Origin: a virus
Length of the DNA: 24,154 nucleotides
Virus record (IMG/VR): IMGVR_UViG_3300030098_000083
Coordinates: 1-24,154 of that record
Direction: 5' to 3' (one strand)
A program made the translations under genes and the position numbers. Positions within the stretch are counted from its first letter, which is position 1, and each line of letters begins with the position of its first letter. Below the pieces are notes generated by a model. The model had not been told where the DNA came from. It saw nothing but the letters and a program-made list of their open reading frames with translations, and did not search any database. Below are positions 1-5,470 of this stretch, piece after piece.

Positions 1-241
1 TTTTGTCATTTAATACTGTTTCTAAATTAGTTATCTTTTCTTCAAATACATTTAAACGACTTTCATAGCCAGATAAATCTGGTGGCTCATAAGATTTTAT
101 AACTTCTTTCATATCCATGTAATCTTTATACACTTCAAATGCACCATAAGCACCACCTACTAATGTTGATAATGCTATTAATATACCTACTAATTTCCCA
201 CCTCTAAATTTAATACCAGCAAATTCTAATTCATTACTCAT
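1..241 (-). CDS. Small membrane/coiled-coil protein, 3' end outside window
   Basis: Only the first 80 codons are inside the window. The frame starts at ATG 241 with a 4-nt ATGA overlap on the methyltransferase stop codon, so its translation is probably coupled. The protein begins MSNELEFAGIKFRGGKLVG. One hydrophobic segment follows at about residues 18-34, and then a charged helical part (EVYKDYMDMKEVIKSYE, later NVFEEKITNLETVL) that looks like a short coiled coil. There is no cleavable signal peptide, so I infer an inner-membrane protein with a coiled-coil tail. Small proteins of this shape are common beside phage lysis genes, as holins, holin partners or spanin-like proteins. I cannot assign a function. 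Confidence 0.75.
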   Translation of the reverse strand, partial: MSNELEFAGIKFRGGKLVGILIALSTLVGGAYGAFEVYKDYMDMKEVIKSYEPPDLSGYESRLNVFEEKITNLETVLNDK

Positions 242-780
242 ATTTCATTCCCCCAACAATCCCAACCGTCTGTTTTTTGTCTAGCAAAAAGTTCTATGCG
301 TGGTAAATCACCGCATAAATCTACAATTCTATTTCTTACACAATCTGGTTTTTTTGAATGACTTTCTATAGGGGTGTCTACTACAGAACGAATAGACGCA
401 TTAATTCTTTTAGGCTTACCTTTAGTCGCAAGTAAACACAATTCTGAATTAGCCCTTGTCCAATTACCCATACCCATAAACCAAGTATCCGTTTTTTTAT
501 TTTTTTTTACCCAATTAAAAGCACAAGTTTTATATTCAAAACCCCATTCTTCCATTAGCTTAAAACATTCGTTTAGTTTAGGCATAGTAACCCATAAAAA
601 TAATATACATTCTTTATTAGCAATATCTTTTACTGGTAAAGAGTTTAACCATTCATTTGATTGTGTTGGGTATTTACAGATAGCACCCCTATTACCAGCC
701 AATGCTTTATCTCTATATGACCACGGAGGGTCTGCATAGATAATGTTATATTTTTTGTTTGGTAAAGGTATCTCACTCAT
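238..780 (-). CDS. Orphan MT-A70-type N6-adenine DNA methyltransferase
   Basis: About 180 residues, a compact member of the MT-A70 family. These enzymes transfer a methyl group from S-adenosylmethionine to adenine N6. The catalytic DPPW motif is near residue 17 (YADPPWSY). A second family hallmark is at the C-terminus (ELFARQ, then GWDCWGNE). I start it at ATG 780 because GGAG lies six bases upstream (787-790). A TTG at 792 in the same frame would add four residues but has no clear ribosome site. The start overlaps the end of the preceding gene by 8 nt, and the stop overlaps the next start by 4 nt. No cognate endonuclease is seen, so it is probably an orphan enzyme that shields phage DNA from host restriction, or marks it. 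The target motif is not predictable. Its place after the lysis genes, rather than among replication genes, implies late expression. Confidence 0.9.
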   Translation of the reverse strand: MSEIPLPNKKYNIIYADPPWSYRDKALAGNRGAICKYPTQSNEWLNSLPVKDIANKECILFLWVTMPKLNECFKLMEEWGFEYKTCAFNWVKKNKKTDTWFMGMGNWTRANSELCLLATKGKPKRINASIRSVVDTPIESHSKKPDCVRNRIVDLCGDLPRIELFARQKTDGWDCWGNEI

Positions 781-2515
781 ATTGTGCTCCAATCATTTGC
801 TCAAACACTAAACTATCTCTGACTCCATAGTATGCACCTAATTGGTCTTGTAATATAGTATTTGCATATATTTCTTTTGATTCATACCACGTTGGTTGCA
901 CTTGTGTTGGCACTTGTTGGTATGTTGTAATGTCAGCACCTAAAGCATTAACCAATGCTAATGTTGTTAATTGTGCTACTGCATCATATTGACTATCAAA
1001 ACTTTGCATAATCTCTTTAGCTTTTTCTTGTTTAGCTTCTTGTTTTTTAGTGGGTTTATCTTCTGCTTTAGCTTCTTTTACTTCTTCCTCTTGTTTAGGT
1101 TCTTCTTTTACTTCCTCTTTTATTTCTTCTGGTTCTTCTTTAGGCTCATTCTCAGCTACTTCTTTTTCTTGAGGTTCTGGCTCTGGTTGTTCCTCTACTA
1201 CTTCCTTTGGTTCTTCTTTAGTTTCTTCTACTGGCTCGTCATTAGACGCTGTTTCTGTGGTAGGGTTACTATCCTCAACCTCCTCTACTGGCTCTGTAGG
1301 AGCTTCTGAGGGCGTTTCTATATCCTCATTTACTGGTTCTTCAGGTGTATTTGCCACTATTTCTGGTTCTGGCTGTGATTCTACCTCTATTGACTCTGGT
1401 TCTTGTTGAGCTATTTCTGGCATTTCTATTGGGTCATTATTTGTTTCTGTTGCCATAGGTTCTATGGGTTCAGATATTTCTGGTAAATTCATAACTTCTG
1501 CTATTTCTTCTGTAACTGCTTCCATAGTTATAACTGGTTCAAAAGAAACAGTAGTATCTTCAAATGTTGTCTCTATAGGCATAGTTTCTTCAATAGGTAC
1601 TATCTCTACCATTGGTTCACCTAAATTCATTGTCATATCTGGTAAATCTGGCATTTCAATAACTTCTACTAAATCTTGTACTTCTTCTACTGGTGTTGAG
1701 GTATCTTCTAAAGTATCTATAGGATTATATGTATTCATAATATCTAAAGTTGTTGTTGTATCTTGTTCTTGTTGTGCTATTTGCATCCAAGTTTCTACTG
1801 TTGTTGTGATATGATTATAAACAACATTATATTGAAACTCGTCCCAGAAATATTCTCCATAACCGCCAATTTCTATATAAACTTTATCTAACTCATTAGC
1901 AAAATCATGACTACCAGTAACTGTATTTACCCAATTCGTATTATTATTATAGTTATAAGGATTTTGTGTAAAAGTTGTTTTATCTATCGTTACCAATCCT
2001 GTTTCCCATTGTAATACATTATCATTATATCCTTTAGTTTGAACATAAGCAGTTTGCCCAGAGTTTTGATACATACTATTTGGAAAAGCAAAAAGAAACT
2101 CATAATTAACTTCTCCGCCTTCTTCAATACCAAAAGAATTAAGATCAACATATTGTCGCCAAGTTGTTAAACTGTTTGTTCTAGCATGACCGCAAGCTGA
2201 AGTACGACCATCTGTACCAGTTGCAGGAAAACCACTTGCTGCATCAGTACAACTTGTATGCGAATACACCGATCCTGCCCCACCCCAATCTATATCAGCA
2301 TCACCCTCGTATCTACTCTGTACGACACCTGTATCGCCATCTAATACATCACCAGTATCTTTATGTTCAATCGTTACAGTTGTTTCTGTAATTTCTTCTA
2401 CATCGCCTTGTTGTTCTATTTCTGTAGTTGTTGTTGAACCTTCATCTAATAATTGTGCATTAGAGTAGTAACAATAAGAAAAGTACACTAAAAATGCCAA
2501 AAGCAGTCGTGTCAT
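773..2515 (-). CDS. Exported protein with beta domain and long P/E-rich stalk
   Basis: 580 residues, function not recognised. Residues 1-20 look like a signal peptide (MTRLLLAFLVYF, cleavage after SNA). A Thr/Glu-rich linker follows. Residues about 65-236 are rich in aromatic, Gly and Asn residues with alternating strand patterns, as in a beta-sandwich, and carry two cysteines (C89, C108) that could form a disulfide. Residues about 268-500 are low-complexity Pro/Glu/Val, becoming Lys/Glu-rich at the end, which would form an extended stalk. A compact mostly helical tail (about 505-580) closes the protein. The layout recalls periplasm-spanning proteins such as TonB, in composition only. An AGGAGG-like site lies about 10 nt before ATG 2515. 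The first 56 nt overlap the upstream gene in another frame. I infer a periplasmic or outer-membrane-reaching protein made late in infection. A virion role is possible but less likely given the signal peptide. Confidence 0.85.
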   Translation of the reverse strand: MTRLLLAFLVYFSYCYYSNAQLLDEGSTTTTEIEQQGDVEEITETTVTIEHKDTGDVLDGDTGVVQSRYEGDADIDWGGAGSVYSHTSCTDAASGFPATGTDGRTSACGHARTNSLTTWRQYVDLNSFGIEEGGEVNYEFLFAFPNSMYQNSGQTAYVQTKGYNDNVLQWETGLVTIDKTTFTQNPYNYNNNTNWVNTVTGSHDFANELDKVYIEIGGYGEYFWDEFQYNVVYNHITTTVETWMQIAQQEQDTTTTLDIMNTYNPIDTLEDTSTPVEEVQDLVEVIEMPDLPDMTMNLGEPMVEIVPIEETMPIETTFEDTTVSFEPVITMEAVTEEIAEVMNLPEISEPIEPMATETNNDPIEMPEIAQQEPESIEVESQPEPEIVANTPEEPVNEDIETPSEAPTEPVEEVEDSNPTTETASNDEPVEETKEEPKEVVEEQPEPEPQEKEVAENEPKEEPEEIKEEVKEEPKQEEEVKEAKAEDKPTKKQEAKQEKAKEIMQSFDSQYDAVAQLTTLALVNALGADITTYQQVPTQVQPTWYESKEIYANTILQDQLGAYYGVRDSLVFEQMIGAQYE

Positions 2516-3023
2516 CGCTTAAAAACTCCTCCTCTTTTACATCATTTACTTTTAACCACTCGTCATAATCTGGTCTTTTTTCTGGATTATTCGCCCATTC
2601 TTGAGCTGCTTCTAATCCTATTTTACCCATATATGGACAAGGTGTACCTGCCATTTCCATCGCTTGAAAAATTCTAGCGTCTTGACATAACATGGCAACT
2701 GCACCTACTTTCATACCCATACGAAATAATGCTCGACTTAATTTTAATCGTTCACAATTTAAATCTCTAATAGCACCACCACCTGCTAAACCTAATATTT
2801 GGGTTTGTAATGCAGCACTAGCAGCAAAACTACAGACATCTTGATTATTGATGACAACGCTTGGGGCTGACGCTGTAGAGGGAGTTCTATCTACTGTAGT
2901 TGTGCCACTTACTGTTGAACTTGTACTTGATACAGTATTCGTTTGTGCTTTTGCTATACTACACCAAGATAACAAAGACAAGAAAAATACTACAAATAAT
3001 ATTGCCCATAATTTTCCTGTCAT
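2460..3023 (-). CDS. Exported four-cysteine protein with C-terminal membrane anchor
   Basis: 187 residues. Residues 1-26 form a signal peptide (MTGKLWAILFVVFFLSLL, SPase I-like AKA before Q27). Cys21 is preceded by Trp, so it is not a good lipobox. A Ser/Thr-rich linker (27-52) leads to a helical domain with four cysteines (C64, C90, C113, C129), which could pair in the periplasm. Recognisable blocks include NCERLKLSRALFRMGMKVGA and MAGTPCPYMG. I believe this domain recurs in other marine phages as an unnamed protein, but cannot check that here. The last 14 residues (FGIFSVLFLLLLL) are a membrane anchor coded by the same bases as the signal peptide of the next protein. Its start forms an ATGA overlap with the endolysin stop. 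Function unknown; it likely works with the 580-residue protein it overlaps. Confidence 0.85.
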   Translation of the reverse strand: MTGKLWAILFVVFFLSLLSWCSIAKAQTNTVSSTSSTVSGTTTVDRTPSTASAPSVVINNQDVCSFAASAALQTQILGLAGGGAIRDLNCERLKLSRALFRMGMKVGAVAMLCQDARIFQAMEMAGTPCPYMGKIGLEAAQEWANNPEKRPDYDEWLKVNDVKEEEFLSDDTTAFGIFSVLFLLLLL

Positions 3024-3484
3024 TCTTCAATCCAATCTCCTAATAACATCATATCAGATAATCGTTTACTTCTTCTTTTTGTTTGTCTTGCCCAGTTACT
3101 ATCTAACATTTCTTTACTAGCTGTTCCATAATCTTCATTAGCTAACGCTGTAAACATTTTTGCCCACATAGTAGGATTAAATCGTGTTATACCCATATTA
3201 AATGCCATATCTATTATTATAGCTCTACGTGCTTCGTTTAGATGTTCTATTGGAAAGTTCTTGATTTCTTTTTCTACTCTTTCTATATCATTCATAAGCA
3301 TAAATTCTGCTTCTTCTTGTGATATACCTAAACCATCTTTTGCTACATTTCTGCCTACACCTATTGTTGGGTGTCCTATAAGTATATCTCCTGCTCCTAC
3401 TTCTTGACCAGTAGCATCATCATATACTTTTAAAATTATACCTTCATGGTTAGATATTAAATCTACTAATTTTTTTTTATCCAT
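3020..3484 (-). CDS. Endolysin, T4-lysozyme type (GH24 muramidase)
   Basis: 154 residues, against 164 in T4 lysozyme. The enzyme cuts the beta-1,4 bond between N-acetylmuramic acid and N-acetylglucosamine. Aligning by eye to T4 Glu11, Asp20 and Thr26 gives Glu14 (SNHEG), Asp23 (KVYDD) and Thr40 (PTIGVGRN). The Glu-Asp spacing is conserved exactly. About 11 extra residues sit between Asp23 and Thr40, and the family GIGH becomes GVGR. The helical lobe follows (AFNMGITRFNPTMW). There is no signal peptide or signal anchor, so it needs a holin to reach the wall. The start overlaps the SAP/HeH-like gene by 8 nt, and the stop overlaps the next start by 4 nt. Confidence 0.92.
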   Translation of the reverse strand: MDKKKLVDLISNHEGIILKVYDDATGQEVGAGDILIGHPTIGVGRNVAKDGLGISQEEAEFMLMNDIERVEKEIKNFPIEHLNEARRAIIIDMAFNMGITRFNPTMWAKMFTALANEDYGTASKEMLDSNWARQTKRRSKRLSDMMLLGDWIEE

Positions 3485-3650
3485 TTTTAATCGCTTTTTG
3501 TATTTGTTTAATAAGTTTATCTTTTTTTAATCGTCTATCTAGTTCAATGCCTAACTTTCTACCTTTAGCTTCTAATTGTAACTTTGTAAGTTTATTTAAA
3601 TCTACTTCTTTAGGTGTTGGCGTAAACCAACCATTTAGCCATTCAAACAT
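3477..3650 (-). CDS. Small basic protein with SAP/HeH-like helical motif
   Basis: 57 residues. An AGGAGG site sits four bases before ATG 3650, one of the best ribosome sites in the window. A Trp-rich N-terminus (MFEWLNGWFTPTP) precedes a helix-extended-helix pattern, LTKLQLEAKGRKLGIELDRR followed by LKKDKLIKQIQKAI. This resembles the SAP/HeH/Rho-N class of small nucleic-acid-binding folds often found in phage proteins. Nucleic-acid binding is an inference from that resemblance and the net positive charge. It sits between the nuclease and the endolysin, overlapping the latter by 8 nt, so it is expressed with the lysis genes. Confidence 0.75.
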   Translation of the reverse strand: MFEWLNGWFTPTPKEVDLNKLTKLQLEAKGRKLGIELDRRLKKDKLIKQIQKAIKNG

Positions 3651-3659
3651 AGTTCCTCC

Positions 3660-4019
3660 TTATACCCAGGGTTCTTTAGGTCCATAACCAAAATAACTTC
3701 TAGCATGACCTTCTTCTATTAATTGCTCACATATATTAACACCTTCAACTAATGGTATTCCTAATATTCTGCCAAACTTTCCTTTACCATCTTTTTCTGT
3801 TCTTACAATAAAAGTCTTTGGCAAGAGTTCTTTAAGCCGAGTTTTCGAAGCCAAACCTAACTTCTTTTCTTCCAAGTTTCTTGTTCTGCTTTCAGGCGTG
3901 TTAATGCCATATAATCGCACTCGTTCTTTCTGCAACCACACTTTAAATCCCAAATCAATATCAACATCTATTGTATCACCATCAATAACCCTTCGTAATG
4001 TGCAACGATATTCGTACAT
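3660..4019 (-). CDS. Staphylococcal-nuclease-like (SNc/TNase) protein
   Basis: 119 residues covering most of a thermonuclease OB-fold domain. Motifs in order: RRVIDGDTIDVDI (Asp15 matches the Ca-binding Asp21 of staphylococcal nuclease), RVRLYGINTPESR (Arg35 and Glu43 match the catalytic Arg35 and Glu43), and GKFGRILG (Arg84 matches Arg87). The Ca ligand Asp40 of the staphylococcal enzyme is Asn40 here, a change also seen in other family members. No signal peptide is visible, so it should act in the cytoplasm, perhaps on host DNA or RNA late in infection, or be released at lysis. It shares one base with the preceding o-spanin stop (TAATG). Activity is likely but not certain because of the Asn substitution and short C-terminus. 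Confidence 0.87.
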   Translation of the reverse strand: MYEYRCTLRRVIDGDTIDVDIDLGFKVWLQKERVRLYGINTPESRTRNLEEKKLGLASKTRLKELLPKTFIVRTEKDGKGKFGRILGIPLVEGVNICEQLIEEGHARSYFGYGPKEPWV

Positions 4020-4219
4020 TACTCACATAACCTTTCATATATTTCATTATGGATTAATAAGTCGTCAACAAGTTCGTCAGATATAACGTCTATATCTGCA
4101 TCAGTAGGATTAATCGGACTAGATATTATACAATAGCCTTTATTTCCGCTTCCTATACTTCCGCAACTTGCTACGCTTAGCACTAGCAGTAGTAGCATTA
4201 ATTTTCTTTTTAACTTCAT
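4019..4219 (-). CDS. Rz1-like outer-membrane lipoprotein (putative o-spanin)
   Basis: 66 residues. A basic N-terminus and hydrophobic core end in a lipobox, LSVASC, with Cys19 as the lipid-modified residue, so the mature protein is only about 48 residues. The body contains YCIISSPINPTDAD and ends NEIYERLC, a Cys...PI...D...N...C pattern typical of small lipoproteins beside phage lysis genes. The first 80 nt lie inside the preceding gene in another frame, the classical Rz/Rz1 nested arrangement. Its role would be to pair with the inner-membrane spanin and disrupt the outer membrane after wall degradation. It lacks the proline-rich body of lambda Rz1, so the call rests on the lipobox, size, overlap and neighbours. 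Confidence 0.75.
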   Translation of the reverse strand: MKLKRKLMLLLLVLSVASCGSIGSGNKGYCIISSPINPTDADIDVISDELVDDLLIHNEIYERLCE

Positions 4220-4346
4220 CAGCTACCCTTATATCGTCTAATTGTTCTTTCATTACATCAGCTTGGACTGCTTTCCGCATCATCATAAAGCCAAATAATT
4301 TTGCTCCTAATTTAGCTATACCACCTAATGCAGAAAGCCAACCCAT
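4140..4346 (-). CDS. Putative i-spanin (Rz-like) membrane protein
   Basis: 68 residues. An N-terminal Gly/Ala/Leu-rich segment (GWLSALGGIAKLGAKLFGFM) is a plausible membrane anchor. It is followed by a charged helix (RKAVQADVMKEQLDDIR, then VKKKINATTA) and a very basic tail (KRSKLRKYRKRK). An anchor plus periplasmic helix matches short i-spanins, and the lipoprotein gene begins inside its 3' end (80-nt overlap). It starts on the TAATG junction with the holin candidate. An alternative is a holin-associated membrane protein, since the anchor is only weakly hydrophobic and could be amphipathic. Confidence 0.6.
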   Translation of the reverse strand: MGWLSALGGIAKLGAKLFGFMMMRKAVQADVMKEQLDDIRVADEVKKKINATTASAKRSKLRKYRKRK

Positions 4347-4540
4347 TATTTATCGTCCTTGTTTTTATTTTTTCCAATATTACCAGCAACTAAGTTAAGT
4401 ATGCGTAGTATAAAAGAAATTGCTTTATCGTCTGTTTTTGTAGGTGTTAGAGCTGTAATTGCTGTTGCTGCTGTAACTAATGCTGTAATTGCACTAACCC
4501 AAGCAGGTGCTCCATCTACTAAGTTTAATATTGTGTCCAT
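4346..4540 (-). CDS. Putative holin, single-segment type
   Basis: 64 residues. A hydrophobic Ala/Thr-rich segment ([18 protein letters not shown], about 14-31) is followed by a second moderately hydrophobic helix ([14 protein letters not shown]) and a charged tail (KNKNKDDK). Small size, one or two membrane helices, a hydrophilic C-terminus and a place directly before the spanin pair and endolysin all suit a holin. These permeabilise the inner membrane at a set time and release the endolysin. A strong AGGAGG-like site lies just before ATG 4540, inside the 9-nt gap after the preceding stop. The XhlA-like protein at 5295-5468 is a rival or partner. Confidence 0.6.
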   Translation of the reverse strand: MDTILNLVDGAPAWVSAITALVTAATAITALTPTKTDDKAISFILRILNLVAGNIGKNKNKDDK

Positions 4541-4549
4541 ATTATCCTC

Positions 4550-4855
4550 CTATTCCGCACTAAATGTGCCTAGTTGTGACCATAAGCTACCAGGTGCTGT
4601 TGTTCCATTTTGTTTTCCCAACTGCCCCATAGCTTCGTTCACATTTGTAAATGGTCCACTTCCCCATTCAGAAACGTCCCATTGAGCATTATCCCATGCA
4701 CTACCTTGTGCATTGGTATATGCTAACATCTTTTCAGAAAAAGTTCCTGTTGTAAATCCAGAATCGGCAAAAACTTTATCCCAATCTTCATTATAAGTAC
4801 CTGTTGTTTCTGTTGCTTCTCGGCAACTTGCTTGTCGTAATGATTGTTGGCTCAT
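4550..4855 (-). CDS. Small protein, tandem paralogue 2
   Basis: 101 residues, function unknown. It is clearly related to the gene just before it. Both share an R-rich N-terminal helix, then TTG..NEDW, GTF.E..LAY.N, TNVN.A and a C-terminal LGTF block. This copy has an insertion rich in Trp/Asp (GSAWDNAQWDVSEWGSGPF) absent from its partner. A similar Trp spacing occurs in the beta-rich tail protein (EWDTATWDEATWGG). It starts on an ATGA overlap with the first copy. There is no signal peptide or membrane segment. Its place after the fibre genes suggests a small virion or fibre-associated protein, by inference. Confidence 0.75.
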   Translation of the reverse strand: MSQQSLRQASCREATETTGTYNEDWDKVFADSGFTTGTFSEKMLAYTNAQGSAWDNAQWDVSEWGSGPFTNVNEAMGQLGKQNGTTAPGSLWSQLGTFSAE

Positions 4856-5103
4856 GGTGTAAATGTCCCCATACTTGAAAAGTTATAATCATCTTGGTCT
4901 GTTGCAAATGCTTGTAGAGCTAAATTTACATCAGTATATGACGCACTTAACTCACCATTAATATATGCTAATAGTCTTTCGTTAAAAGTTCCTGCTGGTA
5001 TAGAACGAGCAGTAAACAATGCCAACCAATCTTCATTTACCATACCTGTGGTAGAAGTTACTGTTCTTATAGCTATTTGTCTAGCTTCGCTATTAGTTGC
5101 CAT
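4852..5103 (-). CDS. Small protein, tandem paralogue 1
   Basis: 83 residues, function unknown. Visible blocks are SEARQIAIRTVTSTTG, VNEDWLALF, AGTFNERLLAYINGEL, YTDVNLALQAFA and a C-terminal MGTFTP. These line up one by one with the next gene, so the two arose by tandem duplication. This is the shorter, simpler form. No strong ribosome site precedes ATG 5103; the upstream stop is only a few bases away, so translation may be coupled. It is soluble by appearance and is probably late-expressed with the fibre genes. Confidence 0.75.
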   Translation of the reverse strand: MATNSEARQIAIRTVTSTTGMVNEDWLALFTARSIPAGTFNERLLAYINGELSASYTDVNLALQAFATDQDDYNFSSMGTFTP

Positions 5104-5105
5104 TA

Positions 5106-5285
5106 TTACGCTTTCTGGTCATGGTCAGTTCTTCTAACAACATAACCTGTATATTTATTCAAACCACTTGTTATTCTTCTTTTTTCCTCTCGTAGATTTC
5201 TTTTTCCTTTTGAAGTATATGCTCTTTCTGCATCTACTCTACCAAGTTCTTCTAATCTATTTGTTGTACTTGTATTATATTTCAT
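5106..5285 (-). CDS. Small basic protein of unknown function
   Basis: 59 residues. The ribosome site (TAGGAG) overlaps the stop codon of the preceding gene and lies about seven bases before ATG 5285, which supports this start. The protein begins MKYNTSTTNRLEELGRVDAE. It is rich in Arg, Lys and Glu, predicted helical, and ends near VVRRTDHDQKA. There is no membrane segment. I do not recognise a family. Confidence 0.65.
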   Translation of the reverse strand: MKYNTSTTNRLEELGRVDAERAYTSKGKRNLREEKRRITSGLNKYTGYVVRRTDHDQKA

Positions 5286-5294
5286 TTTAAGCTC

Positions 5295-5468
5295 CTACAG
5301 TTGCTTTATAATTATTGTTACTAACATTAGCATAGTTGCACCACTAAATGCAATAAAGATAGCTTCTAGGCGTTTTATACGCAGTATAGTTTCTTTCCAC
5401 CTTTCAGCACATACAGCTTCATGAGTGTCTAATTTAGCTTGTACTCTTTCTGCTGATACTCTTGCCAT
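5295..5468 (-). CDS. XhlA-like coiled-coil plus membrane-anchor protein
   Basis: 57 residues. The first about 36 residues are a charged amphipathic helix (RVSAERVQAKLDTHEAVC, then ERWKETILRIKRLE). Residues about 37-55 are a membrane segment (IFIAFSGATMLMLVTIIII-like), with KQL at the end. This matches XhlA-type proteins, which sit by their C-terminal helix in the inner membrane and assist holins in phage lysis. It starts two bases after the preceding stop. It could belong to the lysis set although five genes separate it from the endolysin. The topology is clear; the family name is an inference. Confidence 0.65.
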   Translation of the reverse strand: MARVSAERVQAKLDTHEAVCAERWKETILRIKRLEAIFIAFSGATMLMLVTIIIKQL

Positions 5469-5470
5469 GA

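Noticed and set aside
781-792. TTG start at 792 for the methyltransferase
   Set aside because: ATG 780 has GGAG six bases upstream; the TTG has no comparable site and lies further inside the preceding gene.
971-1309. Plus-strand ORF rich in Phe, Leu and Tyr
   Set aside because: It is the complement of the Glu/Lys/Pro-rich stalk on the minus strand; the Phe runs are the mirror of GAA/AAA codons. No ribosome site or neighbour supports it.
1150-1710. Possible CRISPR or tandem-repeat array
   Set aside because: The repetition is short, irregular Pro/Glu codon repetition within one open frame, with no fixed repeat length or spacers.
1464-1814. Plus-strand ORF rich in Ser, Val and Ile
   Set aside because: It mirrors the Thr/Glu/Pro-rich coding region on the other strand, and all other genes are on the minus strand.
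4359-4685. Plus-strand ORF over the holin and paralogue genes
   Set aside because: It opposes three well-supported overlapping minus-strand genes and lacks a ribosome site.
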